A DNA stretch of 64,000 nucleotides from Acinetobacter lwoffii (GCF_024129435.1 NZ_JAMXXN010000007.1:62001-126000); one strand, 5' to 3'; positions 25,603 through 36,206 are shown, counted from the stretch's first letter. A program made the numbers and translations. Notes: generated by a model not told the origin, from the sequence alone.

Positions 25603-28245
25603 TTAGGCTTCAACCCATTTTCCGTCCTGGTAAACCAGAGACCATTTGGTTTGCTTGCCTTCTGCAGTTTCCGAACCAATATATTGTGACTGGTTCTTAC
25701 GGCTAAATTTTACCAGAGTCGGATTCCCTTCCGGGTCTACATCGGGTGCCTGCAAGATAAACTGATACTTTGGATCAAGCTGATCAGCAACAGAACGAAT
25801 CTCGGCCACTTTCGGTGCACGGGTTTCACGCACTTTCGGGAACTTGCTCGCCGCCAGAAATAAACCGGCAGCACCATCACGCAGTACGAAGAAATCGTCA
25901 TGTTTAGAAGAACGTAAATGCTCCATCTTGATCGGATCTACACGTGGAGGCGCAGGCTGACCGCTCTTTAAGACTTTACGGGTATTGTCACAGCTGGTAC
26001 AGGCAAAGTAAGGACCAAAACGGCCTGTCTTCAGCTGCATTTCGCCATCACACTTGTCGCATGGAATGCTTGGGCCATCATAGCCTTTAATTTTGAACTC
26101 GCCTTCTTCAAGTTCAAAACCACTACAGTCCGGGTTATTCCCACAGATATGCAGTTTACGACCGCCATCAATGACATAGCTGTCCATGGCAGTTTCACAG
26201 ATCGGACAACGCTTCTTCGACATCAGGTCAGCAGTTTCCGCAGCCTCATCATCAGATAATGCAGCCAGAGACTCCACTGGTGTCAGGTTCAAGGTTCCCT
26301 TACAACGCTCTTTCGGCGGTAGGTTATAGCCTGAACAACCCAAGAATACGCCTGTGGTTCCGGTACGAATCTGCATTGGACGGTCACATTCTTTACAGTG
26401 TACTGCATCCACTTCTACAGGCTGATTGCGGCGCATACCGTTCTCACCCTGCGCCGTAGTCAAACGTTGCTTAAAATCGCCATAGAAGCTGTCTAATAAC
26501 TCTTTCCAGTTACGCTCACCATCTGCTACTTTATCCAGCTGACCTTCAAGATCTGCGGTAAAGGCATAGTTCATCAGATTACTAAAATTTTCATCCAGAC
26601 GATCGGTGACGATTTCGCCCATCTTCTCGGCATAGAGACGACGGTTATCCAGTTTCACATAACCACGATCCTGAATGGTCGAGATAATCGCAGCATAGGT
26701 CGATGGACGGCCAATGCCTTTTTTCTCGAGTTCTTTCACCAGTGAGGCTTCAGTAAAACGTGCCGGTGGCTTGGTGAAATGTTGAGATGGATCAAGTTTC
26801 TCAAGTTTAAGCACTTCACCGACTTTGACCGCAGGCAATAAAATATCGTCATCGGCTTTATTGGCACCACGCACGCGGGTAAAGCCATCAAAGACCAAGG
26901 TACGGCCTTTGGCTTTCAGTTCTACGCCATTGGCATCCACCAAAATGGTAGAAGACAGATATTCTGCCGGAGTCATCTGACAAGCAACAAACTGGCGCCA
27001 GATCAGGTCATACAGACGCTGTGCATCACGCTCAACACCCACCAGACTGTCGCCTTTTAAGCCAACCATAGATGGACGAATCGCCTCATGCGCTTCTTGC
27101 GCACCGGCTTTATTGCCATAACGGTTCGGCTTGGCAGGCAAATACTTCTCGCCAAACTCGGATTCGATATGACCACGCACCATATTCACCGCATCATCAC
27201 TCAAGAAGGTCGAGTCGGTACGCATATAGGTAATGAAGCCGGCTTCATACAGACGCTGCGCCAGCATCATGGTTTTCTTCACAGAAAAACCGAGACGGGT
27301 ACTGGCTGCCTGTTGTAGCGTTGACGTGATATACGGCGCACTTGGATTAACCTTGGTTGGCTTATCTTCACGTGCAGAAACCGTATAATCCGCATCTTTG
27401 ATCAGGTTTAATAAGGCATCAGTTTCGGCTTTGTTGCGCAGCTTGAGCGTCTTGCCATTTTGCTTGACCGCTTCGAGACGAATATCATCTTTTTTCGATT
27501 TGGTATCGGCAAACACCTGCCAGTATTCTTCAGGAATGAAGGCACGAATTTCACGTTCACGCTCGACCACCAGCTTCACTGCAACCGACTGTACACGACC
27601 GGCCGACAGACCACGGGCAATCTTTTCCCAAAGCAATGGCGAAATCATAAAGCCCACGACACGATCCAGGAAACGGCGTGCCTGCTGTGCATTGACTTTA
27701 TTGGTATCCAGACGTGACGGATGCTTAAAGGCATCCTGAATCGCGTTTTTGGTAATTTCGTTGAAGACCACACGCTGATAACGCGAATCATCACCACCGA
27801 TGACTTCTTTTAAATGCCAGGCAATCGCTTCCCCTTCCCTGTCCATATCCGTTGCCAGATAGACTTCATCGACTTGCGATGCCAGTTTTTTCAGTTCGGC
27901 AACCACATGTTCTTTGCCAGGAAGGACTTCGTATTTGGCTTTCCAGTCATGTTCCGGATCGACACCCATGCGGTTAATCAACGCATTCTGTGATTTTTCA
28001 GCTTTTTCTGCATCCGTCAGTTTGGTACGTGTCGCCGGTTTTTTCTCTGTCGATTTTGCAGAACCGCCTGTCGGCAAGTCACGCACATGACCCACTGATG
28101 ATTTTACGATGTAGTTCGGACCAAGGTACTTATTGATTGTTTTCGCTTTTGCAGGCGACTCCACAATCACTAGGGCACGCTTGCTTCCAGCGTCGGGAGA
28201 CTTCGCTGTGCTGCTTTTTGATGTGGACCGAGGAGCGTTCGCCAT
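25603..28245 (-). CDS. topA: DNA topoisomerase I
   Basis: TopA relaxes negative supercoils by single-strand passage. The 880-aa protein has a Toprim domain ([19 protein letters not shown] near residues 24-42; [13 protein letters not shown] near 133-145), the nucleophile Tyr340 in [28 protein letters not shown], and C-terminal zinc ribbons ([17 protein letters not shown] with [19 protein letters not shown] with CTSC). The N-terminus has a 20-residue Ser/Ala-rich extension, and a Lys-rich insertion follows residue 60 ([12 protein letters not shown]). It is the last essential gene of the minus-strand block and is followed by a terminator, then the NYN gene. Confidence 0.97.
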   Translation of the reverse strand: MANAPRSTSKSSTAKSPDAGSKRALVIVESPAKAKTINKYLGPNYIVKSSVGHVRDLPTGGSAKSTEKKPATRTKLTDAEKAEKSQNALINRMGVDPEHDWKAKYEVLPGKEHVVAELKKLASQVDEVYLATDMDREGEAIAWHLKEVIGGDDSRYQRVVFNEITKNAIQDAFKHPSRLDTNKVNAQQARRFLDRVVGFMISPLLWEKIARGLSAGRVQSVAVKLVVEREREIRAFIPEEYWQVFADTKSKKDDIRLEAVKQNGKTLKLRNKAETDALLNLIKDADYTVSAREDKPTKVNPSAPYITSTLQQAASTRLGFSVKKTMMLAQRLYEAGFITYMRTDSTFLSDDAVNMVRGHIESEFGEKYLPAKPNRYGNKAGAQEAHEAIRPSMVGLKGDSLVGVERDAQRLYDLIWRQFVACQMTPAEYLSSTILVDANGVELKAKGRTLVFDGFTRVRGANKADDDILLPAVKVGEVLKLEKLDPSQHFTKPPARFTEASLVKELEKKGIGRPSTYAAIISTIQDRGYVKLDNRRLYAEKMGEIVTDRLDENFSNLMNYAFTADLEGQLDKVADGERNWKELLDSFYGDFKQRLTTAQGENGMRRNQPVEVDAVHCKECDRPMQIRTGTTGVFLGCSGYNLPPKERCKGTLNLTPVESLAALSDDEAAETADLMSKKRCPICETAMDSYVIDGGRKLHICGNNPDCSGFELEEGEFKIKGYDGPSIPCDKCDGEMQLKTGRFGPYFACTSCDNTRKVLKSGQPAPPRVDPIKMEHLRSSKHDDFFVLRDGAAGLFLAASKFPKVRETRAPKVAEIRSVADQLDPKYQFILQAPDVDPEGNPTLVKFSRKNQSQYIGSETAEGKQTKWSLVYQDGKWVEA

Positions 28246-28275
28246 AATTAACCGTTAATCCTGTTTATTTCTAAA

Positions 28276-28725
28276 TTAAAGTTCAGCCAAAGCGTGTAAC
28301 AGCGCTTTGATGTCGTCGAGTTGGGTCGCTCTTAAATCAGCTTCTTCATCCCAATACACGCCGACACAGTTGGCCTGCATATCAATAGCATAAATGCCTT
28401 TTAATGCAATGGGAAAATCTTTAAATTTCTCATCACCCTGCACGATTTCGAGTTTATTATCGACAACACGGGCGCGCATCAAGGGCAAACGTGCATCTGG
28501 CATCAGCACACTGTAGTATGCGACCATACTGGCACGACTTTCAGTCGCCTTCGGGATTTTGGTCCAGTCCGGTGCCACCACCAGACGTGGATGCAAACCC
28601 ATTTTACGGGCTTTATCACGCATCAGCCCCAAGGCTTTTTCTCGGGGACTTACACGTAACCCGAAAATCGACCCTATGACGAAAATGATGATGACCACCG
28701 TCACCCAGATTCCAGTGTTTTCCAT
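28276..28725 (-). CDS. conserved membrane-anchored protein upstream of topA
   Basis: A 149-aa protein with one N-terminal membrane segment (about residues 6-24) and a soluble domain starting RVSPREKALGLMRDKARKMGLHPRLVVAPDWTKI in successive motifs. I do not recognise a named family, but the arrangement of a short anchored protein next to topA is common in Acinetobacter as far as I remember. The domain contains two Trp residues and ends in a regular helix (LDDIKALLHALAEL). It is 30 bases upstream of the topA start and may be co-transcribed with it. No catalytic motif is visible. Confidence 0.75.
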   Translation of the reverse strand: MENTGIWVTVVIIIFVIGSIFGLRVSPREKALGLMRDKARKMGLHPRLVVAPDWTKIPKATESRASMVAYYSVLMPDARLPLMRARVVDNKLEIVQGDEKFKDFPIALKGIYAIDMQANCVGVYWDEEADLRATQLDDIKALLHALAEL

Positions 28726-28795
28726 AGTTCAACCTTTATGTTCTATTATTAGAGTTGCATAAGCACAATATAAAACGCAAGTTTGCACGATAAAA

Positions 28796-29800
28796 TTAAT
28801 TCAGGAACATTTCATGACTATATAAAATTTCGTGACCATTCCAGTAAATATAACCTTTCTCGATCAGCTCTTTCAGCAGCAAGCGAATGTCCGATTTTGG
28901 AAATAACTGTTCCAGTAAATCACGCAGCTCATAAATGTCTTTGGGTTTATCGCCCTGCAATTCACGCAGTTTACGCGCCACTTCCAGTTGTACCGGATCG
29001 ATCCGGCCAAAGTTCTTGAACAGGTCTTGCTGTGCCGACTGGATTGGTGACTTGAGTATTTCAGATTCAACTGGAGCTTCATCTGCCTTCAGTTGGGAAA
29101 TGACCTGATCCAGTTTCGGATTTTCAACCGGGTTTTGCTCATCCAGATTGAGTTGCAGCCATTGTTTCAGGACTTTTTTGCGGAAGCTGATTTGCTCATC
29201 ATAGCGCTTGACGATTTTCAGGTTAATCAACATGCCGACCACATGCTGAGCTTTTACCGGCATCACTTGCAGAATATTCGCCACTGAGTTTTTTAGGGTT
29301 TCCACCGTATTCGGTTTGCCACTCATTTTGCCTAACGCATCACAGTATTTTTTCACCAGTTGCAAGGCAGGTTTGTTCTTGATGGCGTCCAGACTCGGAA
29401 GATGATTTTTAGGTTGATCTGTTGGAGTGTTTGTCTCATCAGGCTGAATCTGAATCAGGTGACACGTAATATCAGAAGTTTGCAGCATCTGTTGCAACAT
29501 TTCGCAGCTGTCCATCGCCGAGATCAATTCAACCTCGGTTTCTGGCTCCAGTAGCGCCATAAGCTGACCGACAATGACTGCATACTCATATTCTTTTTGT
29601 GGCGATTCAGGCGTGTCCAGCACCACCACCTGACCACTGCTAATCCAGCCGGCAAGCTCGGTTAAGTCCTCTAAGGAGAATTCAAATTTTCCGGCACAGC
29701 TAAACAGATATAAAGTCGAATAATGCGCCACAATCTCACGCATTAACTTGGCTGTGGGGAAATTATTTTCGAGGTCGAGTAGAACAACTTTTGGGTGCAT
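28796..29800 (-). CDS. PIN-like-domain protein of unknown function
   Basis: A 334-aa protein from the ATG at 29798-29800 (MHPKVVLLDLENNFPTAK); the frame is open to a TTG at 29863, which I consider unlikely. The first 120 residues look like a PIN-like fold: LLDLENN at the first strand, LYLFSCAGKFEFSLEDLTELAGWISSGQVVVLDTP and EYEYAVIVGQLMALL, with SAMDSCEMLQQML where NYN/PIN proteins have SxDxDF. The middle is helical and variable (about 120-215), and the C-terminus (KPKDIYELRDLLEQLFPKSDIRLLLKEL then EKGYIYWNGHEILY) resembles a winged-helix module. A nucleic-acid-related role is plausible; nuclease activity is uncertain because few acidic residues are conserved. Confidence 0.6.
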   Translation of the reverse strand: MHPKVVLLDLENNFPTAKLMREIVAHYSTLYLFSCAGKFEFSLEDLTELAGWISSGQVVVLDTPESPQKEYEYAVIVGQLMALLEPETEVELISAMDSCEMLQQMLQTSDITCHLIQIQPDETNTPTDQPKNHLPSLDAIKNKPALQLVKKYCDALGKMSGKPNTVETLKNSVANILQVMPVKAQHVVGMLINLKIVKRYDEQISFRKKVLKQWLQLNLDEQNPVENPKLDQVISQLKADEAPVESEILKSPIQSAQQDLFKNFGRIDPVQLEVARKLRELQGDKPKDIYELRDLLEQLFPKSDIRLLLKELIEKGYIYWNGHEILYSHEMFLN

Positions 29801-30111
29801 GGGACGCAATTCCGGAATGTACCTGAGAGCCGGTATTAGAGTAGGAAGTGAGTGAAAGGTCAAATAATTTTACGACTGAATGGGTGCAGGCCTGTTTCGG
29901 CAGAGGGCCAAACTGCATTTTATGAAATGCCTGAAAGAAATCTGTTTACGAGCGCGAATGTTTGTTTTCAGCAGAAAAACTCTTTTAAACTTGATGATCG
30001 CGCTGCGCTTTATTACTTTTATATGCGGATTTAATGCAATTTAAAAGCCAATTCAAAAAAATAATATTTCTCTTTTTAACATCTTATCGATTGGCTCATT
30101 TTTATTTTTCA
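29801..30111. other. 311-base spacer without a recognisable gene
   Basis: Intergenic space upstream of the PIN-like gene. Short frames exist, but none shows protein-family features or a ribosome binding site. Confidence 0.45.
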
Positions 30112-30140
30112 ATAAAAAACCCTTAGATCAGCTAAGGGTT
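30112..30140 (-). terminator. intrinsic terminator after slyX
   Basis: AACCCTTAG and CTAAGGGTT around a 5-base loop; on the minus strand followed by a T-tract. Confidence 0.85.
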
Positions 30141-30167
30141 GTTGTTGATTAAATCATTGGTTGCAAA

Positions 30168-30413
30168 TTAATAATGCGGTGGGCGATCTGCAACCGGATC
30201 AAATTCTGCAATGCCTTCAGACAGATCTGAAGACTCAACACGTTGATATAACAGCGTCATTTGCTTTTTCAGATCAGCAATTTCCAGGGTCTGTTTGGCC
30301 ACCTGATCATTCAACTGTTCAACTAAATCGTCTAAAAATGCAATTCGCACTTGCAAATCTTCAATGGGTGCGGAAAATGACGCCTGATCATTTAGATTTT
30401 GTTGTTTAGTCAT
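30168..30413 (-). CDS. slyX: SlyX family protein
   Basis: An 81-aa coiled-coil protein. Residues 17-65 form a heptad-rich helix (EDLQVRIAFLDDLVEQLNDQV, then ADLKKQMTLLYQRV) and the protein ends with DRPPHY, the C-terminal hallmark of SlyX. Function unknown in all species I know of; the name comes from its place near slyD in E. coli. It is divergent from uup with a 33-base spacer, so both promoters overlap. Confidence 0.93.
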   Translation of the reverse strand: MTKQQNLNDQASFSAPIEDLQVRIAFLDDLVEQLNDQVAKQTLEIADLKKQMTLLYQRVESSDLSEGIAEFDPVADRPPHY

Positions 30414-30446
30414 TTAAAGTCCTCATTGGGGATTTCAGGAAACATT

Positions 30447-32351
30447 ATGGCCTATATTACCCTTAGGGATGTCCAACTTGCGTTTGGTGGACCCGCCCTG
30501 CTCGACGGCGCGAATTTTAACTTGGAACGCGGCGAACGAGTGTGTTTGATTGGCCGTAATGGTGAGGGTAAGTCTACCTTACTTAAGCTGATTGAAGGAA
30601 GTTTACTGCCTGACAACGGCGAAGTTTCATTACAAAACGGCATTACTATTTCCATGCTGGCGCAAGATGTACCGATGGATTCAGGTAAAGTGGCTGATAT
30701 CGTGGCAGATGGCGCTGGTGAAGCGTCAGAAGTTCTGCGTGCTTATCATGCTGCCAGTGAAGCTTGTGTACTAGGTGACATGGACGCCTGTGATCGTATG
30801 GGCAACCTGCAACACAAAATGGATCAGCTGGATGGCTGGGCGCTGGAAACCAAGGTCAATTCGATTTTAAGCAAAATGGGTCTGGACCCGGATGCAGATC
30901 TTGCCGATTTGTCTGGTGGTCGTAAACGTCGTGTCTTGCTGGCACGTGCTTTACTTACCCAACCTGATGTGCTGTTACTCGACGAACCGACGAACCATTT
31001 AGATGTTGAAAGTATCGAATGGCTGGAAAAATTCCTGCTCGATCAAAACAATTTGACCCTGCTGTTCATTTCGCATGACCGTGCCTTTGTCGACAGCATT
31101 GCCACCCGTATTGTTGAGCTGGATCGTGGTCAACTGCGTAGTTATGAAGGTAACTATTCACGTTATCTAGACCTGAAAGCCCAGCAAATGGAAGCTGAAG
31201 AAAAGCAAAATGCGCTCTTCGATAAAAAGCTGGCTGAAGAAGAAGTCTGGATCCGTCAAGGGATTAAAGCCCGTCGTACCCGCAACGAAGGCCGTGTCCG
31301 TGCCCTGAAAGCATTGCGTGAAGAATCTAGAGCACGTCGTTCGCAACAAGGTAAAGTGACGATGGCGACTCAGGATGCCAACCGTTCCGGCAAACTGGTG
31401 TTTGAAATCGAGAACCTGAGTGTGAAATTCGGTGACAATGCACCGATCATCAATAATTTCTCTGCACTGGTATTACGCGGCGACCGTATCGGTCTGGTCG
31501 GTGATAACGGTGTCGGTAAAACTACGCTGATTAAAGCCATTCTGGGTGAGCTAGAACATGGCGGTACGGTAAAGACCGGCACGCAGTTAGAAGTGGCCTA
31601 TTTTGACCAGCTCCGTAATGCACTGGATCTGGAAAAATCAGTCAAAGATAACGTATCAGAAGGTTCTGACCATGTCGATGTGAATGGCAACCGTCGTCAT
31701 ATCTATAGCTATCTGCAAGACTTCCTGTTCTCACCGGAGCGTGCACGTACCCCAGTCAAAGCTTTGTCTGGTGGTGAACGCAATCGTATTCTGCTAGCGA
31801 AACTGTTGCTGAAACCATCGAACCTGATTGTGATGGATGAGCCAACCAACGACCTGGATATGGTGACTTTAGAGTTACTGGAAGAAATGCTGGGTGGCTA
31901 CAAAGGCACCCTACTGTTGATCTCGCATGACCGTGCCTTTATGGACAACGTGGTAACATCCACTTGGGTCTTTGATGGTAAGGGCAATATTGACGAATAT
32001 GTTGGCGGTTATCAGGATTATCTTGAACAACGTCCGGATCAAACCGTGGTTGACCAAAAAAGTGCCGTGAAAAAAGCCATGGCCAAAGCAGAAGCCGAGA
32101 CTGCGCCGGCCGCTGCCAAAAAAGTTAAACTCAGTTATAAAGACCAACGTGCACTCGAGCAACTTCCAGCTGAGATGGAAGCGCTAGAAAAAGAGCAGGT
32201 CGAGATCAATGCACAACTGGCTGATGGCTCTTTATTTGTGACTGATTCCGATAAAGCACTGAAACTGTCTAAACGCTTATCCGAAATTGATGAGCTGTTA
32301 CTGGAAAAATTAGAGCGTTGGGAAGAACTGGACAACCTAAGTAACGGCTAA
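30447..32351 (+). CDS. uup: ABC-F ATPase Uup
   Basis: A 634-aa ABC-F protein without membrane segments; Uup acts on the ribosome and/or on branched DNA. The start at 30447 (MAYITLRDVQLAFGG) is preceded by CAGGAAAC, better than the longer frame to 30399. Two ATPase domains: Walker A GRNGEGKST and GDNGVGKTT, signatures LSGGRKRRVLLARAL and LSGGERNRILLAKLL, Walker B VLLLDEPTNHLD and LIVMDEPTNDLD. The linker QGIKARRTRNEGRVRALKALR is the Uup-type P-site region, and residues 565-634 form the C-terminal coiled-coil DNA-binding domain diagnostic of Uup. Confidence 0.95.
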   Translation: MAYITLRDVQLAFGGPALLDGANFNLERGERVCLIGRNGEGKSTLLKLIEGSLLPDNGEVSLQNGITISMLAQDVPMDSGKVADIVADGAGEASEVLRAYHAASEACVLGDMDACDRMGNLQHKMDQLDGWALETKVNSILSKMGLDPDADLADLSGGRKRRVLLARALLTQPDVLLLDEPTNHLDVESIEWLEKFLLDQNNLTLLFISHDRAFVDSIATRIVELDRGQLRSYEGNYSRYLDLKAQQMEAEEKQNALFDKKLAEEEVWIRQGIKARRTRNEGRVRALKALREESRARRSQQGKVTMATQDANRSGKLVFEIENLSVKFGDNAPIINNFSALVLRGDRIGLVGDNGVGKTTLIKAILGELEHGGTVKTGTQLEVAYFDQLRNALDLEKSVKDNVSEGSDHVDVNGNRRHIYSYLQDFLFSPERARTPVKALSGGERNRILLAKLLLKPSNLIVMDEPTNDLDMVTLELLEEMLGGYKGTLLLISHDRAFMDNVVTSTWVFDGKGNIDEYVGGYQDYLEQRPDQTVVDQKSAVKKAMAKAEAETAPAAAKKVKLSYKDQRALEQLPAEMEALEKEQVEINAQLADGSLFVTDSDKALKLSKRLSEIDELLLEKLERWEELDNLSNG

Positions 32352-32371
32352 ATATTCCCCGAGCTTTTACT

Positions 32372-32406
32372 AAAGCATCTGTATTCGTACAGATGCTTTT
32401 TTATTT
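32372..32406 (+). terminator. intrinsic terminator after uup
   Basis: AAAGCATCTGT and ACAGATGCTTT perfect stem with ATTCGT loop and T-tract. Confidence 0.92.
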
Positions 32407-32458
32407 CAATAATCTTCTCTGTTAGACTGCATTTAATCTTTTGGCCCTAAATTGTTTT

Positions 32459-33394
32459 ATGAGTACTCAGCCTGCATATCAACCCGGTGAATTTCAATGG
32501 TCATTCCTGTTACCTCAATATTGGGGCAAATGGCTAGGCATTATTTTCCTGATGATTCTGGCGATCTTACCTTGGGCCATTCAGCATCGTCTGGCGTCCC
32601 TGCTGGGCCACCTTTCTTTTAAATACTTGAAATCACGCCGTGAAACCACGCTGCGTAATCTGGAAGTCTGCTTTCCCGAATGGTCTGAAAAGCAGGTACA
32701 GGACAATGCCCGTCAGGTATTTATCGATCAAATGCTGGGGGTGTTTGAGACGCTGAATGCCTGGTACAGTCCGAAATGGTTTCAGGGCCGCGTCAGTATT
32801 GAAGGCTTGGAACATATTCAGAAGGCACAAGCCGCAGGCCAAGGCATGCTGTTATTAGGCACGCATTCAACTTTGCTCGATGCGGGTGGTTATCTTTGCG
32901 CACAATATTTTGAACCGGATGTGGTCTATCGTCCGCAGAATAATCCACTTTTGGACATGCTGATTTACCGTTGTCGCGCCACAATTTATGCCAATCAGAT
33001 TGACCATGATGATATGCGCGGTCTGGTACGTAACCTGAAAAATGGCCATGCGATCTGGTACAGTCCGGATCAGGATTATGGTTTAAAACAAGGCGTGATG
33101 GCACCTTTTTTTGGCGTGCCTGCGGCGACTGTAACCGCACATCGCCGTTTACTGAAAATGACCAAAGCGGCTGCAATTCCTTTATATTTCTACCGTCATG
33201 GCGATATTAACAATCCGCGCTACCATGTGCTCATTGAACCGGCACTGGAAAACTTCCCTAGTGAGAATGAAGTTGAAGATGCCACTCGCGTGAACCGGGT
33301 GATTGAGCAGCAGTTGCGCATCGCACCGACCCAATATATGTGGTTCCACCGCCGTTTTAAGACTCGCCCTGAAGGTTATAAATCAATTTACTAA
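32459..33394 (+). CDS. lpxL: LpxL/HtrB-type lipid A acyltransferase
   Basis: A 311-aa inner-membrane lysophospholipid-acyltransferase-superfamily enzyme adding a secondary (lauroyl-type) acyl chain to lipid A precursors. One N-terminal membrane anchor (about residues 26-42), then the catalytic HX4D motif His136/Asp141 in LLGTHSTLLDAGG, YRPQNNPLLD, and C-terminal MWFHRRFKTRPEG typical of LpxL. The ATG at 32459 is chosen over a TTG at 32441. LpxM is the other family member; the RRFKTRPEG ending favours LpxL, but the acyl specificity cannot be read from sequence. It is its own unit after the uup terminator. Confidence 0.88.
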   Translation: MSTQPAYQPGEFQWSFLLPQYWGKWLGIIFLMILAILPWAIQHRLASLLGHLSFKYLKSRRETTLRNLEVCFPEWSEKQVQDNARQVFIDQMLGVFETLNAWYSPKWFQGRVSIEGLEHIQKAQAAGQGMLLLGTHSTLLDAGGYLCAQYFEPDVVYRPQNNPLLDMLIYRCRATIYANQIDHDDMRGLVRNLKNGHAIWYSPDQDYGLKQGVMAPFFGVPAATVTAHRRLLKMTKAAAIPLYFYRHGDINNPRYHVLIEPALENFPSENEVEDATRVNRVIEQQLRIAPTQYMWFHRRFKTRPEGYKSIY

Positions 33395-33717
33395 ATCGAT
33401 TTGATCACGGAATTTGAAGGGCTATAGCTTAAAATCATGTTTAAGTAATTGAAATAATTTAACCCGAGCTCTACATCCTGTAAAACTCGGGTTAATGAGG
33501 TTGTGCTTTCACATATTATAATTCGTTCTGCTTTTTTGTGATTTCCCTTTCAGCATCATATCCATGATGTTTTCATTCAGCTTCGTCTTCCTTATGAGAA
33601 TATCCTTTCTCGACTCCCTGTGCTGATAAACCTAGAATACCCAGATTCCCAACCCCTGCCCATTCGCAAGAAGCGTAAACTGTTGTAAGCAATATCGTAC
33701 ACTTTTCTTCTAAAAAG
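33395..33717. other. 323-base spacer with a 10-bp inverted repeat
   Basis: No convincing gene. TTAACCCGAG (33459-33468) and CTCGGGTTAA (33486-33495) are perfect complements separated by 17 bases, but no T-tract follows, so this is not a standard terminator; it may still stop transcripts from both sides. A 62-codon minus-strand frame here overlaps the next gene and lacks family features. Confidence 0.5.
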
Positions 33718-34848
33718 CTAAGAGATTTTGCCCCCTTCTTTATAAGCCAGAGCAACTTCATCAGTGACTATTTTTTTCTCTTTCTCTGCTTTCTGAATGC
33801 CCTCTTCAATGGCTTTTTGTGCTTCCTGCTCATCTTCATCAGTTTGTTCTAATTCTTCCTGAATATGCTCGAATACCCGACCGGTTTGCAAAACCAGAAA
33901 GACCGGAAAATGGTCAGAACCTACATGCGGTAAACGCTCCATGTGTACCAAGGCAAAATCGGTACTGTGAAAGACGTGATCCAGCGACCAGCGAAAAAAA
34001 GGATAATCTGCGTGAAAAGTATTCACATAATGACGCCCTACCCGCGGATCCAGCAGTCCACTAATGCGTTGAAACAGGCGTGTGGTACGTGACCAGGCCA
34101 CGTCATTCAGATCGCCCATCACGATACAGCTTTCATCCAGATCTTTAATCTGATCACCGACAATTAGCAGTTCAGCATCACGCAAGGTAGAATCCTTGGC
34201 CTCGGTCGGGCTAGGTGGTTTAGGATGCAGACAGTAAAGCTGTACCGGTTGTCCTGAGCGTAAGATCACCGTGGTATGAATGGAGGGAATTTCATCACTC
34301 AGAATAAATTTAACCTCGGTTTCTCTCAGTTCGAGCTTGCTATATAGATGCATGCCATACAGGTTATCCAAAGGCACAGGCACGCGATAAGGATAATCGG
34401 CTTCAATCACCGAGAGTGCATTTTGCCAGTTTTGATCGGTTTCCAGAGTCAAAACCAGATCTGGCTGATGAATCTGGATCTGCTCGATCAGTAAATGATA
34501 TTTGGTATTGGTAGTAAGTACATTGGAAACGACCAGGGAAATTTGACGTTGCGGATCCAGCTGATCCTGCTTGACCTGCTTGACCTGTTTTTTCCAGATA
34601 AAGGTATAGGGCAATACCATTTTCAACTGATAGGCCAAAGCTGCCATCAGCCCGACAAAAAGCAGCTGATTCAACCAGGTCCAGGGATGCTCCAGAACCA
34701 AGAACAGCACAAAGGCGATAAAGCCTAATACCAGAATTTGTAAGCGTGGAAAATCCGCACCCCGAATCCACCATTCATCGCGTGGTATCAGTGACCAAAA
34801 ACTTAACCAAATGACAATGATTGCCAGAATTTGGATAACCCATATCAT
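33718..34848 (-). CDS. endonuclease/exonuclease/phosphatase (EEP) family protein
   Basis: A 376-aa protein with two to three membrane segments in the first 75 residues and a soluble EEP domain: SLVVSNVLTTNTKYHLLIEQIQIHQPDLVLTLET (first strand and metal-binding Glu), MGDLNDVAWS (catalytic Asp/Asn), and HVGSDHFPVFLVLQ at the end (catalytic His with SDHFP). This matches membrane-attached EEP proteins of unknown substrate. A highly acidic and Lys-rich tail (about residues 335-376) follows the domain. Nuclease, phosphatase or phosphodiesterase activity cannot be decided from sequence. Divergent from asd. Confidence 0.88.
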   Translation of the reverse strand: MIWVIQILAIIVIWLSFWSLIPRDEWWIRGADFPRLQILVLGFIAFVLFLVLEHPWTWLNQLLFVGLMAALAYQLKMVLPYTFIWKKQVKQVKQDQLDPQRQISLVVSNVLTTNTKYHLLIEQIQIHQPDLVLTLETDQNWQNALSVIEADYPYRVPVPLDNLYGMHLYSKLELRETEVKFILSDEIPSIHTTVILRSGQPVQLYCLHPKPPSPTEAKDSTLRDAELLIVGDQIKDLDESCIVMGDLNDVAWSRTTRLFQRISGLLDPRVGRHYVNTFHADYPFFRWSLDHVFHSTDFALVHMERLPHVGSDHFPVFLVLQTGRVFEHIQEELEQTDEDEQEAQKAIEEGIQKAEKEKKIVTDEVALAYKEGGKIS

Positions 34849-34967
34849 AAACTGCGCTCTTAATTAAGTTATTATTTTTTCTAAAAGAAAAATGACGTTA
34901 TCAATTTTGTATGTATCATAAAGCAGATATTTCTCTCAAGAATATTGATGTTTTGATTGTGTAGCTC

Positions 34968-34995
34968 TTGCAGTTGAGTCCCTTTTTGGTACACT
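34968..34995 (+). promoter_or_regulatory. possible sigma-70 promoter for asd
   Basis: TTGCAG at 34968-34973 and TACACT at 34990-34995 with a 16-base spacer, about 45 bases before the asd start. The -35 box is imperfect. Confidence 0.45.
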
Positions 34996-35036
34996 CGAAT
35001 CCCTTTTGATTTTTTAACGCACCGAGGCAAAGTGAC

Positions 35037-36155
35037 ATGAAAGTAGGTCTGGTCGGTTGGCGCGGGATGGTTGGTTCCGTCCTTATGCAACGTATGGTTG
35101 AAGAGAATGATTTTGCTCATTTTGAGCCATTCTATTTCTCTACCAGTAATGCAGGCGGTGAAGCGCCGGCATTTGGCGGTAAGACCGCCCCAGCACTTAT
35201 GGATGCATCAGACATTAACAGTCTGAAGCAAATGGATGTCATTATTACCTGTCAAGGTGGCGACTATACCTCTGAAGTTTTCCCGAAATTGAAAGCTGAA
35301 GGCTGGAACGGTTACTGGATTGATGCAGCATCGACTTTACGTATGGATGATGAAGCCATCATCGTACTTGATCCGGTGAACATGCACGTGATCAAAGATG
35401 GTCTAGTCAAAGGCACCAAGACTTTTGTCGGTGGTAACTGTACGGTTTCCTTGATGCTGATGGGCTTGGGCGGTCTGTTCCAGAACAATCTGGTGGAATG
35501 GGCAACGTCAATGACGTATCAAGCCGCTTCTGGTGCGGGCGCGCAAAACATGCGTGAACTGATCAATGGTATGGGTTATTTATATAACAATACCAAAGAG
35601 TTGCTAGATGATCCACGTTCTCCAATTCTAGATATCGACTCTAGAATTGCTGAATTACAACGTGGTGAAGGCTTCCCGTCTGCAAACTTTGGCGTTCCTT
35701 TGGCTGGTTCACTCATTCCTTATATCGACAAGCAACTGGAAAGCGGCCAGTCGAAAGAAGAATGGAAAGGTCAGGTTGAAACCAACAAGATTCTGGGCAA
35801 CCAGCAGATCGTGCCAATTGATGGTCACTGCGTGCGTATTGGTGCCATGCGTTGTCACTCTCAGGCATTAACCCTGAAATTGAAAAAAGATGTACCTTTG
35901 GATGAAATCGAAGACATCATTGCACGTGCCAATGACTGGTCTAAAGTGGTTCCAAATACTCGTGAAGCATCGATGACTGATCTGACGCCTGTTGCTGTAA
36001 CAGGTACTTTAAGCGTTCCAGTCGGCCGCCTGCGCAAGCTGAACATGGGTAAAGAATATCTGGGTGCATTCACTGTAGGTGACCAGTTGCTTTGGGGCGC
36101 TGCCGAGCCGTTACGCCGTATGCTGCGTATTCTGATTGATTATAAAAATGCCTAA
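35037..36155 (+). CDS. asd: aspartate-semialdehyde dehydrogenase
   Basis: Asd reduces aspartyl phosphate to the semialdehyde, the branch point for lysine, diaminopimelate, methionine and threonine. The 372-aa protein is the gammaproteobacterial type: [24 protein letters not shown]-binding start, [13 protein letters not shown] loop, the nucleophile Cys135 in [21 protein letters not shown] and the catalytic His in [33 protein letters not shown] before the ATG supports the start. It is followed by fimV and truA, the same order as asd-fimV-truA in Pseudomonas. Confidence 0.97.
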   Translation: MKVGLVGWRGMVGSVLMQRMVEENDFAHFEPFYFSTSNAGGEAPAFGGKTAPALMDASDINSLKQMDVIITCQGGDYTSEVFPKLKAEGWNGYWIDAASTLRMDDEAIIVLDPVNMHVIKDGLVKGTKTFVGGNCTVSLMLMGLGGLFQNNLVEWATSMTYQAASGAGAQNMRELINGMGYLYNNTKELLDDPRSPILDIDSRIAELQRGEGFPSANFGVPLAGSLIPYIDKQLESGQSKEEWKGQVETNKILGNQQIVPIDGHCVRIGAMRCHSQALTLKLKKDVPLDEIEDIIARANDWSKVVPNTREASMTDLTPVAVTGTLSVPVGRLRKLNMGKEYLGAFTVGDQLLWGAAEPLRRMLRILIDYKNA

Positions 36156-36176
36156 TATCCTTTGGATATAAAGCCC

Positions 36177-36206
36177 AAAGCCGATCTTTATTGATCGGCT
36201 TTTTTA
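36177..36206 (+). terminator. intrinsic terminator after asd
   Basis: AAGCCGATC and GATCGGCTT around TTTATT, with a T-tract. Confidence 0.9.

Noticed and set aside
33459..33495. 10-bp inverted repeat TTAACCCGAG/CTCGGGTTAA as terminator
   Set aside because: The stem is perfect, but the 17-base loop and the absence of a T-tract on either side make a standard terminator call unsupported; recorded only as a spacer feature.
33573..33761. 62-codon minus-strand frame after the lpxL gene
   Set aside because: It overlaps the EEP gene end, has no ribosome binding site and no family-like sequence.
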